Shown here: in pieces, positions 21,197 through 30,760 of the stretch
Numbering within the stretch: position 1 is the first letter of the stretch
Layout: each line of letters begins with the position of its first letter
NCBI GenBank assembly: GCA_009692345.1
Contig: SHZI01000004.1
Span: 1-56,450, forward strand
Length of the DNA stretch: 56,450 nucleotides
Origin: Gammaproteobacteria bacterium
GTDB lineage: Bacteria; Pseudomonadota; Gammaproteobacteria; Steroidobacterales; GCA-2729495
Direction of reading: 5' to 3'
The notes under the pieces: generated by a model
Told to the model about the DNA's origin: nothing
Database searches by the model: none
The model's input: only the letters and a program-made list of their open reading frames with translations
Program-made: the position numbers and the translations under genes

Positions 21197-21592
21197 CACC
21201 TGCTGCGCCCAGGGCAGCAGACTTGCGGGGCAGGTCATCTCCGTCTCCGCCCGCCCAGCCCGTGCTGGGCGACCGCCCTGCCCGGCTGCACGCCGACTTC
21301 CACCCCTGACTACCCCTCGGACGGCAGACCAACGGTCTTGCCTCTGGCCCCCCCGGCGCGGTAGGGTTCACGCACTACCAATAAGGCATACCCGCCGCCC
21401 TCTGGGGGAGGTTCTGGTTCTGGGTTTTGTCTCGCGTCAGGTCTGGAGCCGTCCGTCAGCCACCCACTTGAAGGCGGCCCGGGCCCCAGGCGCCGGGGGA
21501 AAAATGCATAACCCGCCCGCTTTGTTGGCTAACGCCTTGTCGGACAGCGCTATGGCCGACCGGGCCCCGTTATCTTTTGGAGGATTGCCGCA

Positions 21593-23650
21593 ATGAGGAA
21601 GCTAAAAGCTGCAGGGATTTTTGCTGCGGGCGCGTTGGGCCTTTCCCTGGTAGCCAGCGGGCCGGCCAGCGCCGCCGCGACCACCTACATCATCGACGGC
21701 ACGTTCTCTGGGGTGCTCTACGCCTGCACCCAGATCACCTTTGCCTTCAGCGGCTCGGACTGCAGCTACGGCCGGAACCGGCTGGCCGCCAACGGCACCT
21801 GGCTCGGGCCCCTCTTTGGCGGCGCCAACTACCCCAAGGACAGCGCCCAGTCGGCACTGACCTACCTACCCACGTCGGGCGACAACGTCCCCCAGGGCTC
21901 CTCGGCCCAGGCCAACTTCATTCCCGCCACGCCGGACGGCAAGCTCAACGCGCCGCTGGACGGCGAGCTGAGCATTGACGACAACGGCACCCCGGGTGAC
22001 CCCACGGACGATATCGTCAGTGGCTCCTTCACCATCGGCGCCCTGGCCCGCAACGTGCCCACCGGCCAGTTCACCCGGGCGGTCCAGCAGTGGACCACCA
22101 TGGACAACACGCTTGTGCCGACGCCGGTCAACGCGACGGCCACCGTCGCCAATGGGGCGGGCGGCGTGGACTACGTGGTGGGCAGCCGGGGCTTCCCGAC
22201 GCCCCGCTGCTACCGCTACAACGCCGCCAACTGCTTCCCGACCGAAGACTCCGTGCCGGACTTTGGCGATGCCCGGTTCTGGGGCCCGCTTCCCCCGGCC
22301 GGTTCGGTGGGGATCGAGGCCTCAGGCCTCCTGGGTGACCCCGCCTTTGTCCCGGTCCAGCCGCCGCCCACGATCCCCACGGGCAATGTGGGGGCCAGCA
22401 CCACGGCCACGTTCACCGGGGCCTCCTGCGCGACCAATAACGGCGCTTCTGACGACTGCGCCGTCAGCCCCCTGATCTGGGGCGCGGGTGAGGATCCCGG
22501 CTTCGACAACCTGATCATGAAGATCTCCACCAACAACTCGGGTCAGATCACCTCGGCCCTCGTCTACTGGACCCAGGAGTACTTCATCGGTGCCTTCACT
22601 AATCCGGTGGAGGCCGGCTACAACAATTCCGTGGCCGCCAGCACGATCAACTTCACGGGCGAAATCCCACAACCCACCGCTCAAGATTTCGCCGCCAGCG
22701 TCCTTCAGGGCAGCAGCAATAACTCCCTTAACGCGGGGGGGAACTGCATCAGATTTACCCCTCCGGTAAGCGTGAACATTGTCACCCCGCCCACGCTGGG
22801 CACGGCGTCGGTTGTGGGCCCAGTAGGCACGCAGACGATCAGCTACGACTCGACGGGGGCTGCGGGCACTGACTCGATCGTGTACTCGTGCACAAGCGGC
22901 GCTGAGACCGACTCTGGCACCATCACCATCACGGTTGCGCCCGACTCCCTTCCCGTCTCACCCAGCGGCGGGATCACCATCTCCACCCAGGGCGCGGCCC
23001 CGGGGCCCGGGACTGCCGGCAGCCTGATTGTTTCCACCCTGCCCTCCTACTCAGCGGGCAACGCCCCCGCTCTGGTCTCCATCAGCACGCCTCCCAACGC
23101 TGTTCAGGGCACCGCAACGGTCAACTCGGCGGCCAAGACAGTCACCTTTACCCCCAGCGCCACGTTCTTCGAAGGCTCGGCGCAGTTTAGCTACGTGCTA
23201 ACGGATAACGACGGGGACGTTTCCTCCCCCGCGGGTGTGATTACGGTGACGATCCCCAATGTGTCACCTGCCATTCAGGACGGCACGATCACGACGGATC
23301 AGAACCGGGCGAGCACGGCGCAGGCCCTGGCCATCACGCCAGGGAACGGCACGATTGCTCAGGGCTTGGTGACGGTAACCACCAATGCCAGCAACGGCAG
23401 CTGCACCATCACGGGCACGGCCGCTGCGCCCACGCTGACCTATACCCCCGCTGCGGATTACGCGGGGCCGGACAGCTGCGTGGTGACCGCCACGGATGGT
23501 GACGGCTCCACCGACACCGGCACCTTCAGCATCACCGTGAATGCGGTGGACGACGCGCTCAAGCTGCCCGGTGGTGGCAGTGCGGTGGACCTCTGGAGCC
23601 TGTCGCTCCTGGGGACCCTGCCGCTGTTGCGGCGCCGTCGCCGCGCTTGA
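21593..23650 (+). CDS. secreted protein with cadherin/Ig-like repeats and C-terminal CTERM-type sorting signal
   Basis: N-terminal signal peptide; repeated 'V.ATDGDGSTDTGTFSITV' type segments; C-terminus GGGSAVDLWSLSLLGTLPLLRRRRRA. Confidence 0.75.
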   Translation: MRKLKAAGIFAAGALGLSLVASGPASAAATTYIIDGTFSGVLYACTQITFAFSGSDCSYGRNRLAANGTWLGPLFGGANYPKDSAQSALTYLPTSGDNVPQGSSAQANFIPATPDGKLNAPLDGELSIDDNGTPGDPTDDIVSGSFTIGALARNVPTGQFTRAVQQWTTMDNTLVPTPVNATATVANGAGGVDYVVGSRGFPTPRCYRYNAANCFPTEDSVPDFGDARFWGPLPPAGSVGIEASGLLGDPAFVPVQPPPTIPTGNVGASTTATFTGASCATNNGASDDCAVSPLIWGAGEDPGFDNLIMKISTNNSGQITSALVYWTQEYFIGAFTNPVEAGYNNSVAASTINFTGEIPQPTAQDFAASVLQGSSNNSLNAGGNCIRFTPPVSVNIVTPPTLGTASVVGPVGTQTISYDSTGAAGTDSIVYSCTSGAETDSGTITITVAPDSLPVSPSGGITISTQGAAPGPGTAGSLIVSTLPSYSAGNAPALVSISTPPNAVQGTATVNSAAKTVTFTPSATFFEGSAQFSYVLTDNDGDVSSPAGVITVTIPNVSPAIQDGTITTDQNRASTAQALAITPGNGTIAQGLVTVTTNASNGSCTITGTAAAPTLTYTPAADYAGPDSCVVTATDGDGSTDTGTFSITVNAVDDALKLPGGGSAVDLWSLSLLGTLPLLRRRRRA

Positions 23651-23697
23651 TTAACGTGCGTCGCCGCGCCTGAGCCTTCGGCCACCGTGACGAACCA

Positions 23698-23729
23698 AAG
23701 CCCCCGCCAGCTGGCGGGGGCTTTTTTTT
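23698..23729 (+). terminator. intrinsic terminator
   Basis: aaagcccccgccagctggcgggggctttttttt. Confidence 0.9.
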
Positions 23730-23740
23730 GAGCTCTGCGG

Positions 23741-24340
23741 TTGCAGTATCACGAGACCATGCAGAGCTTCGACAGACCCACCATCGCTCCCAGGGAACCG
23801 TCGCCCTGGGTCCTGCGCTTTGCAGGACTCATTCCCGCCGGGGAACCCGTGCTGGACGTGGCCTGCGGGACGGGTCGCCACGCCCGACTCCTGGCGGCTC
23901 GGGGCCACCGGGTAACGGCTGTCGACCTGGACAACGACGCACTCGGGAACCTGGCTGGCGTGCCTGGCATACAGGTCCTGCAGAAGGATCTGGAAATCCC
24001 CCCCTGGCCCTTCGGGCCGGCGAGTTTCGCCGGCATCGTGATTACCAACTACCTGCACCGGGCCCACTTTCCGGCTCTGGCCGCGACGCTGCGGCCAGGG
24101 GGTGTGCTGATCATCGAGACCTTCGCCGCCGGCAACGAGCGCCTGGGGCGCCCCCGAAACCCGGCGTTTCTCCTGGCCCCCGGCGAACTTCTGGCGGCCC
24201 TGGGCGGCGCGCTGCAGGTGGTCGCCTACGAACACGGCACTGACGAGTTACCCCGCCCCGCCGTGCGGCAGCGGCTCGTCGCGGTACGCCAGGCAGAACC
24301 AGTGGCGCTGCCTGCACCGCGCCCGCAGGAGCGCCCGTAG
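23741..24340 (+). CDS. class I SAM-dependent methyltransferase
   Basis: VLDVACGTGRHARLLAARGHRVTAVDLDNDAL; RPGGVLIIETFA. Confidence 0.85.
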   Translation: MQYHETMQSFDRPTIAPREPSPWVLRFAGLIPAGEPVLDVACGTGRHARLLAARGHRVTAVDLDNDALGNLAGVPGIQVLQKDLEIPPWPFGPASFAGIVITNYLHRAHFPALAATLRPGGVLIIETFAAGNERLGRPRNPAFLLAPGELLAALGGALQVVAYEHGTDELPRPAVRQRLVAVRQAEPVALPAPRPQERP

Positions 24341-24402
24341 GAGCGCCCGCAGGAGCGCCTTTAGGCGCGATGACTATCGATCGCGCCTAAAGGCGCTCCT
24401 GC
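24325..24402. repeat. REP-like palindrome C with triplicated head
   Basis: gcaggagcgccc gtaggagcgccc gcaggagcgcctttaggcgcgat...atcgcgcctaaaggcgctcctgc. Confidence 0.88.
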
Positions 24403-25223
24403 GGGCGGCCGGCCATGATGCCGCCGTGGAGCGTCACACCCTCCGTCGGCTTCGAGGTCCACAGCTGTTCTGCAAAGCGGGGAATCGCCATGGCGGCGAT
24501 CGGGAAGCACTCCACCAGCTGGGACGGCTTGCCCGGAATACCGTCCAGGGCGTAGCAGAAAAACTCCATGCCCTTGCGCTCGACGGTGTTCCAGAAACCG
24601 CGGATGGATTTCTCGCTGGAGGACACCGAGCCGTCCGCATTGAAGTAGGTGTCGAAACGCACCTCGCCGGCTGGGGTCTCCATGCGGTTGCGGGTGGTGT
24701 TGGTCATGAGGTGGTTGAAGAAGCTCGGGTAGCGCTCGGCCAGGGGTTTGCTGCGATCAATCGTCGCCGTGGCGCTCGCCGCGGCGGGCCTGGGCCAGTC
24801 TGCCGCACCGGTCTCCAGCAGCATGAAGGAGATCAGCGCCGTGCGGTCGGCTGCCGGCACCGGCTCGGGGATCAGCATCCGCGTGCCGGGAATCAGTTTC
24901 TCCGGCCCGGCGACGAACTCCCAGACCCGGGGCACGTCCCAGCTAAAGCCGGCGCTACTGAGAGCGGGCGAGGCAGCGAATCCCGGGCTGGTGCCGGCCT
25001 TGCGGCCGATGAGGCCCCAGAGATTCGGGCCCAGCAGATTACTGCCCCCGTCCGCCAGCGTGTGGCAGGCACTGCAGCGCTGGAGAAACGCCGTCCGGCC
25101 CTTCTGGTAGTCCGCGGCGACCAGCTGGTCCCGCGTGGGCATCGCCTCGGCCAGGCTGACGCTGCTGTGCAGGCTACCCACCACGCCACTGAGCAGAAGA
25201 GGCACGAGCAGTGAGCGGTGCAT
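24387..25223 (-). CDS. cytochrome c domain protein with uncharacterised C-terminal domain
   Basis: GRTAFLQRCSACHTLADGGSNLLGPNLWGLIGRKAG; C-terminal about 120 aa (EVRFDTYFNADGSVSSSEKSIRGFWNTVERKGMEFFCYAL...) not recognised. Confidence 0.75.
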   Translation of the reverse strand: MHRSLLVPLLLSGVVGSLHSSVSLAEAMPTRDQLVAADYQKGRTAFLQRCSACHTLADGGSNLLGPNLWGLIGRKAGTSPGFAASPALSSAGFSWDVPRVWEFVAGPEKLIPGTRMLIPEPVPAADRTALISFMLLETGAADWPRPAAASATATIDRSKPLAERYPSFFNHLMTNTTRNRMETPAGEVRFDTYFNADGSVSSSEKSIRGFWNTVERKGMEFFCYALDGIPGKPSQLVECFPIAAMAIPRFAEQLWTSKPTEGVTLHGGIMAGRPQERL

Positions 25224-25286
25224 GGCTGAGTCACCAGTGGCGGGAACCGGCGGGATTATCCCCCGGTCCGGTGGCGATCGCCAGAT

Positions 25287-25916
25287 TCAGCCGCGGCGCT
25301 GGTCCGCCGGCCAGGCCGGCCTGGCGGTTGGGGACGACGCCAGCAGGCTGCCGATGCCCTGGGACCAGCGGGCCGGCTCGCCCACACAGTAGCCCTGGGC
25401 CCAGGTGATGCCCAGCTTGCCCAGCTTGCCCAGCAGGCCCAGTGTTGCATCGTCTTCGACAAACTCAGCGACCGTATCCAGCCGCATCACCCGGGCCACT
25501 TCGGCAATGGCGGCCACCATGGACTGGGACACGACGTTGGTCGACAGGTCCCGGATGAAGCTGCCGTCAATCTTCAGCGTGTCCACGGGAAAGAGCTTCA
25601 GGTAGGCGAAGGAACTGAGCCCGAAGCCAAAATCGTCCAGTGATGAAGTGACAGCCAACCCGGCGCAGGGTCTGCATGAAGGTCTGGGCCCGCTGCCGAG
25701 ACTCTGGCCGGAGAGATTGAGGGCAAAACGGGCCCCGGCGGTCTGATAGTTGGCAGTCAGGTTGACCCGCGGGTTGGGCTCCGCGCTCCAGATGGTGGCG
25801 CCCTCCTGGCCATGGCCGTACAGGCCGCTGAGCTGCGGCAGAAAGGCACGGAGCAGCGCCGCGTAGTCGCGGAGGACCGTCTCCCCTGCGGTACTGGCTT
25901 CCAGGCGCAAGACCAC
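25287..25916 (-). pseudogene. EAL-domain (c-di-GMP phosphodiesterase-type) relic with compensating frameshifts
   Basis: RFALNLSGQSLGSG then LDDFGFGLSSFAYLKLFPVDTLKIDGSFIRDL..SMVAAIAEVARVM..AEFVEDDATL; the intervening TFMQTLRRVGCHF lies in another frame; EAL motif absent. Confidence 0.75.
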
Positions 25917-26065
25917 GCCTTTGCTGGTCGCTTAACCCCCCTGCAAGTGTCGTAGTTTGGCCTGAGTCAGGCGTGACCCTGCTCCCAGAAACGGCCCTCC
26001 GCCCCGGGCCAGGCAGCAGGCGGCCTGCTTTATACTGCCCGTGCCGCAGCCAGTTCCGACCCTGA

Positions 26066-27091
26066 ATGACCCCCCCGAACCCCGTCCTGGACTTCACTCC
26101 CGAGATTGAGCGGGAGACCCGCGACCTCTACCAGCGGGTCCGGCATGTCATTCCTGACGTGGAGTGGCCCGTCCACGCGCCGCTGATCTCCGCCATCAAC
26201 CGGCGCAAGCGCGAGCGCAAGGCCATCATTCTGGTGCACAACTACATGACGCCGGAGATCTTCCACGGGGTCGCCGACTACTCTGGCGACTCCCTGGGCC
26301 TGGCCCAGTTCGGTGAGCGCACCACCGCCGAGACCATCGTCATGTGTGGCGTGCACTTCATGGCGGAGACCGCCAAGATCCTCAGCCCTGACAAGACCGT
26401 ACTGCTGCCGGACCTGAAGGCGGGCTGTTCGCTGGCGTCGTCGATCACCGCGGCCGACGTCCGGGCCCTTCGTCAGCGGCACCCGGGCGTACCGGTAGTG
26501 ACCTATGTGAACACGTCGGCTGACGTCAAGGCAGAGTCCGACATCTGCTGTACCTCGGCCAATGCGGTTCAGGTGGTCGAGTCGCTGGGCGCCGACGAGG
26601 TGATCTTCATTCCGGACCAGTTCCTCGGGAAATACGTAGCGGGCAAGACCAGCGTCAGGCTGATCCTGTGGGCAGGCGCCTGCGAGGTTCACGAGCGCTT
26701 CTCGGGGCAGGAGTTGCGGGACTTCCGCGGCATGCACCCCGGGATTCACGTCATGGCTCACCCGGAGTGTCCGCCAGACGTGCTGGCTGAAGCGGATTTC
26801 GTGGGCTCCACGTCGGCGATGATCGGCCACGTGGGTAAACTGCGTCCCCAAAAGGTGGCGATGATCACCGAGTGCTCCATGGCGGGTAATGTGGCAGTGG
26901 AGTTCCCCGAGATCGAGTTCATTCAGCCCTGCAACCTCTGCCCGCACATGCAGCGCATCACGTTACCCAAGATTCTGCGCTGCCTCGAGACTCTTTCCCC
27001 TGCCATCGATGTGCCTCCCGATGTGGCCCAGAGGGCCCGTCAGGCCCTGGAGCGCATGCTGGCCGTGGGCCGTGGCGCTGCCCGCGACTGA
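26066..27091 (+). CDS. nadA: quinolinate synthase
   Basis: AIILVHNYMTPEIFHGVADYSGDSLGLAQ; CNLCPHMQRITLPKIL. Confidence 0.96.
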   Translation: MTPPNPVLDFTPEIERETRDLYQRVRHVIPDVEWPVHAPLISAINRRKRERKAIILVHNYMTPEIFHGVADYSGDSLGLAQFGERTTAETIVMCGVHFMAETAKILSPDKTVLLPDLKAGCSLASSITAADVRALRQRHPGVPVVTYVNTSADVKAESDICCTSANAVQVVESLGADEVIFIPDQFLGKYVAGKTSVRLILWAGACEVHERFSGQELRDFRGMHPGIHVMAHPECPPDVLAEADFVGSTSAMIGHVGKLRPQKVAMITECSMAGNVAVEFPEIEFIQPCNLCPHMQRITLPKILRCLETLSPAIDVPPDVAQRARQALERMLAVGRGAARD

Positions 27092-27110
27092 TGCCCGGCG
27101 CGCAAAACCC

Positions 27111-28748
27111 GTGACCACCTCGGCAACTTTTGACGTCCTCGTCCTGGGGGGCGGCCTTGGCGGACTCTCCACGGCGCTGCGGCTGGCGGATGCCGGACTC
27201 AGCGTCGGTGTACTGCGCAAGAAGCCCTCGGCGGAGAGTTCCAGCGCGTGGGCCCAGGGCGGCATCGCCGCCGCCATGGACGGCGACGACACCCCTGCCC
27301 AGCACGCCGCGGATACCCTGGTGGCGGGCGCAGGCCTGTGCCGGCCGGCAACCGTTGACTTCGTCACGGGCCAGGCGCCCGCTGCAATCCGCTGGCTGCA
27401 AAGCCAGGGCGTGGCGTTCACCCTTCCGGCACCCGACAACTCCGACGGCCCCGGTGAACTGCACCTGACCCGGGAAGGTGGTCATTCCCGGCGGCGCATC
27501 GTGCACGCCGAGGATGCGACCGGCAGGGTAGTCATTGCGGGCCTCGAAGCCCGGGTGGCGGAACACAACGGCATCCAGCTGCTGGATGACCGGATTGGTA
27601 TCGACCTCATCACGACCTGGAAGCAGCGGATTCCCGGACCCAACCGCTGCGTCGGGGTCTACGCCCTCAACCGGACGTCCGGGCGGGTGGAAACCATCGC
27701 CGCTCGCAGCATCGTTCTGGCGACCGGTGGGGCGTCCAAGATCTATCTCTACACGACGAATCCGGACACCTCCACCGGTGATGGCATAGCCATGGCCTGG
27801 CGGGCAGGCTGCCGGGTTGCCAACATGGAATTCGTGCAGTTCCACCCCACCTGCCTGTTTCACCCGCTGGCGAAATCCGAACTGATTTCGGAAGCAGTCC
27901 GGGGCGAAGGTGGCCTGCTGCGCCTGCCGGACGGCCGGCGCTTCATGGACGCCCACGACTCGCGGGCCGAACTCGCCCCCCGGGATATCGTCGCCCGGGC
28001 CATTGATGCCGAGATGAAGCGTGGCGGCTTCGACTGCGTGTACCTCGACATCAGCCACAGGCCCGCTGCCGAGATCCTGCATCACTTCCCGAACATCGCC
28101 CAGCGCCTCAAGACGTTCGGGATCGACATGACCAGGGACCCGATTCCCGTCGTGCCGGCAGCGCATTACAGCTGCGGTGGCATCGTCACGGATCTCACGG
28201 CAGCGACGGACCTTGCCGGCCTCTACGCCGTGGGTGAATGCACCTGGACCGGCCTGCACGGTGCCAACCGGCTGGCCAGTAACTCCCTGCTGGAGTGCGT
28301 GGTGTTCGGCGCCGCGGCCAGCGCACGCATTGTCAGTGAGCTCGCCACAGCGCCCCCGCCCCTGACCGGCCTCGTCGCCTGGGACGAAAGCCGCGTGACA
28401 GACACGGACGAGCAGGTCATCGTGTCCCACAACTGGGAGGAGCTGCGGCGTTTCATGTGGGACTACGTCGGCATCGTGAGAACCAACAAGCGGCTGGCCC
28501 GCGCGCGGCACCGGGTAGATCTGCTGCACGAGGAGATTGCCGAGTTCTACAACCACTTCCGCGTGACCAACGACCTCATCGAGTTGCGCAATCTCGCCCT
28601 GGTCGCGGAGCTGACGATTCTCAGCGCCCAGTCCCGGCAGGAAAGCCGCGGCCTGCACTTCAACCGGGACTACCCCTCAGCGCTCCCGGACCGGGAAGCC
28701 CGGGACACCATCCTCATTCCGGGCGGCGCTGCAAGTAGGCGTTCGTAA
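27111..28748 (+). CDS. nadB: L-aspartate oxidase
   Basis: FDVLVLGGGLGGLSTALRLADAG; SSAWAQGGIAAAMDGDDTPAQHAADT; VVPAAHYSCGGIVTDL; GTG start inferred. Confidence 0.95.
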   Translation: MTTSATFDVLVLGGGLGGLSTALRLADAGLSVGVLRKKPSAESSSAWAQGGIAAAMDGDDTPAQHAADTLVAGAGLCRPATVDFVTGQAPAAIRWLQSQGVAFTLPAPDNSDGPGELHLTREGGHSRRRIVHAEDATGRVVIAGLEARVAEHNGIQLLDDRIGIDLITTWKQRIPGPNRCVGVYALNRTSGRVETIAARSIVLATGGASKIYLYTTNPDTSTGDGIAMAWRAGCRVANMEFVQFHPTCLFHPLAKSELISEAVRGEGGLLRLPDGRRFMDAHDSRAELAPRDIVARAIDAEMKRGGFDCVYLDISHRPAAEILHHFPNIAQRLKTFGIDMTRDPIPVVPAAHYSCGGIVTDLTAATDLAGLYAVGECTWTGLHGANRLASNSLLECVVFGAAASARIVSELATAPPPLTGLVAWDESRVTDTDEQVIVSHNWEELRRFMWDYVGIVRTNKRLARARHRVDLLHEEIAEFYNHFRVTNDLIELRNLALVAELTILSAQSRQESRGLHFNRDYPSALPDREARDTILIPGGAASRRS

Positions 28749-29949
28749 TCCCGGCGAGGCTGGTCGTGCCGGCGAACTGCATCGTGCGCTGCAGTTCGCT
28801 GTCGAGTATGGCCAGAACCTTGGCCACGCCCTTCTCGCCGTAGGCACCGAGCCCGTACAGGTAGGGCCGGCCCACGCACACGGCAGTCGCGCCCAGCGCC
28901 AGCGCCTTGAAGATGTCCGTCCCGCGCCGGATGCCACCGTCCATCAGCACGGGGATGCGACCGGCCGTGACGGCGACCACTTCAGGCAGGCACTCCAGGG
29001 TGCCACGCCCGCTCTCTTCCTGACGCCCGCCGTGGTTGGAGACGATGATCCCGTCCACCCCGGCGCGCACTGCGAGTTCGGTATCTTCCCGGGTCACGAT
29101 GCCCTTGAGCAGGATTGGCAGGCGCGTGTTCGCCCGGAGCCAATCCACGACTGCCCAGGTGAGCGCAGGGTCGCCGATGCGGGCAGGCCCCTTGTAGCCT
29201 GCGAAGTTGCCCATCGCCGGTGGGCCCTTGCCAGTGGCCTGGCGCGTGGCGCTGCGGGCAAACCAGCGTTCCCCTTCCCGATTGCCCCGGGTGGGGGAAT
29301 CGACCGTCAGCGCCACGGCCAGACAACCCGCCGCCTCGGCAGCTGCCAGCAGGTACCGCATCAGGCCCTGATCCGGCGACGCATAGAGCTGGAACCACAG
29401 GGGCGCTGTGCCAGCCGCCCGGATTGCGCCGATGCTGCTGCTGGTCACCGTTGAGGCGATCAGGAGATGGCCCCGCTCGGAGGCTCCCCGCATGGTGGCG
29501 AGCTCACCCTCGGCGTGAATCGTCTGCTGGGCGCCCACTGGCGCCAGCACCAACGGCGACGACAACGCCTGGCCCAGGAGCTTCAGACTGGTATCGATAC
29601 GGCTGACATCCACGAGACGGCGGACCCGCAGCTGCCAGGCGTCGAAGGCCGCCCGGTTGGCCTCCACGGTCCGCTGATCGTCCGCACCATTGACGATGAA
29701 ATGCCAGGTTTCCAGGTCCAGGGCCTTCTGGGCAGCGCGCTGCATCTGGAACCCATCGAGAACCTGATCCAGGGTTTCCGGAACGGCGAATTCCGGACGG
29801 GCCAGCGCCCGGCGCGGCAGCAGCAAGCCCGGTGCCAGAATGCCGGTCGCTGCGATCAGCGGCGACTGGAGCAGAAAACGAACCAGCTGGCGCCGGGCCT
29901 GCTGGCGCTCGTTAAGGGCGCGAGGGGACCATGCTTCCCGGCGGGTCAC
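28714..29949 (-). CDS. FMN-dependent alpha-hydroxy acid oxidase/dehydrogenase with Tat-like N-terminus
   Basis: QQARRQLVRFLLQSPLIAATGILAPG; ILLKGIVTREDTELAVRAGVDGIIVSNHGGRQEESGRGTLECLPEVV. Confidence 0.88.
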   Translation of the reverse strand: MTRREAWSPRALNERQQARRQLVRFLLQSPLIAATGILAPGLLLPRRALARPEFAVPETLDQVLDGFQMQRAAQKALDLETWHFIVNGADDQRTVEANRAAFDAWQLRVRRLVDVSRIDTSLKLLGQALSSPLVLAPVGAQQTIHAEGELATMRGASERGHLLIASTVTSSSIGAIRAAGTAPLWFQLYASPDQGLMRYLLAAAEAAGCLAVALTVDSPTRGNREGERWFARSATRQATGKGPPAMGNFAGYKGPARIGDPALTWAVVDWLRANTRLPILLKGIVTREDTELAVRAGVDGIIVSNHGGRQEESGRGTLECLPEVVAVTAGRIPVLMDGGIRRGTDIFKALALGATAVCVGRPYLYGLGAYGEKGVAKVLAILDSELQRTMQFAGTTSLAGITNAYLQRRPE

Positions 29950-30608
29950 GGCCGCGGCTTGCCGGAGGGATCCCCGCCGTGGCGTTCCTGGTACTGCGCA
30001 TCGGTCTGGGTACTGAAGGCCTTGAAATCCGGCTGCACAATCTTCTGCCGGAGCGCCTTGATATAGGTGTCGGGCCCGAGGGGACACTGGGCGTACAGGA
30101 GGTGTTTCCAGCCGTCGGGCTTCTTCCGGAAGATGGTGAGGCAGCGATCAAAACCGGCGGTGGGTGGCGTGGGCGGGCCGATCGCCAGATCGATTTCGTA
30201 GAAGTGATCAAACAAGGCAAGCGTGAGATCCGGCGCCAGGGCCTTCACGTGGAGGTTGGAGAACTGCCAGCGGAACGCCCGCAGCACCCGCCGGCTGGGG
30301 CCCCAGTACTTCTCAATCTCCGGCCAGGTTCTGAAAGGCGTCTCGATCTCTTCCGGGACGTACCAGGGCTCCGGATCATCGGCATCCCAGACCTCCTTCA
30401 GGCGAAAGAAGTGCTGGCTGTTCCAGATCTCCGCCGTCGTCTTCAGGACGGCATCGATTTCGGTCCAGAGCCGGGTCGGTCCGGTGGCCGTTTCCGCAGC
30501 GCCGGGCAGCGCTGCAGCCAGACCGCCCAGGGCGGCCATCATCTGCAATGCCGTGCGGCGATCGAAGCCGCTCGTGGGTAAATCGGGTGCGTCTGGCTGA
30601 GCATTCAT
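29946..30608 (-). CDS. Tat-signal NTF2/SnoaL-like protein
   Basis: FDRRTALQMMAALGGLAAALPGAAE; LFDHFYEIDLAIG, DRCLTIFRKKPDGWKHLLYA; 4-nt overlap with the downstream oxidase. Confidence 0.65.
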   Translation of the reverse strand: MNAQPDAPDLPTSGFDRRTALQMMAALGGLAAALPGAAETATGPTRLWTEIDAVLKTTAEIWNSQHFFRLKEVWDADDPEPWYVPEEIETPFRTWPEIEKYWGPSRRVLRAFRWQFSNLHVKALAPDLTLALFDHFYEIDLAIGPPTPPTAGFDRCLTIFRKKPDGWKHLLYAQCPLGPDTYIKALRQKIVQPDFKAFSTQTDAQYQERHGGDPSGKPRP

Positions 30609-30760
30609 CCGGCGGACACTCCTGCTTCAGGTCACGAGCCAACCATACCGTGCTGGACATAAACAGTGCTGGCCGCACCTTAAGTTTCCGGGAAACGGGT
30701 TATCCTCTGACCGTTTGGCGGACGGCCCGGTGGCCGGCTGCCGGGAGGAAGTGAGCCGGC

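Noticed and set aside
21198-21592. Possible ncRNA or riboswitch upstream of the CTERM protein
   Set aside because: About 390 nt of GC-rich intergenic sequence with local hairpins but no motif I can match to a known RNA class
26958-28658. 566-aa minus-strand ORF
   Set aside because: Antisense to nadB; no motifs
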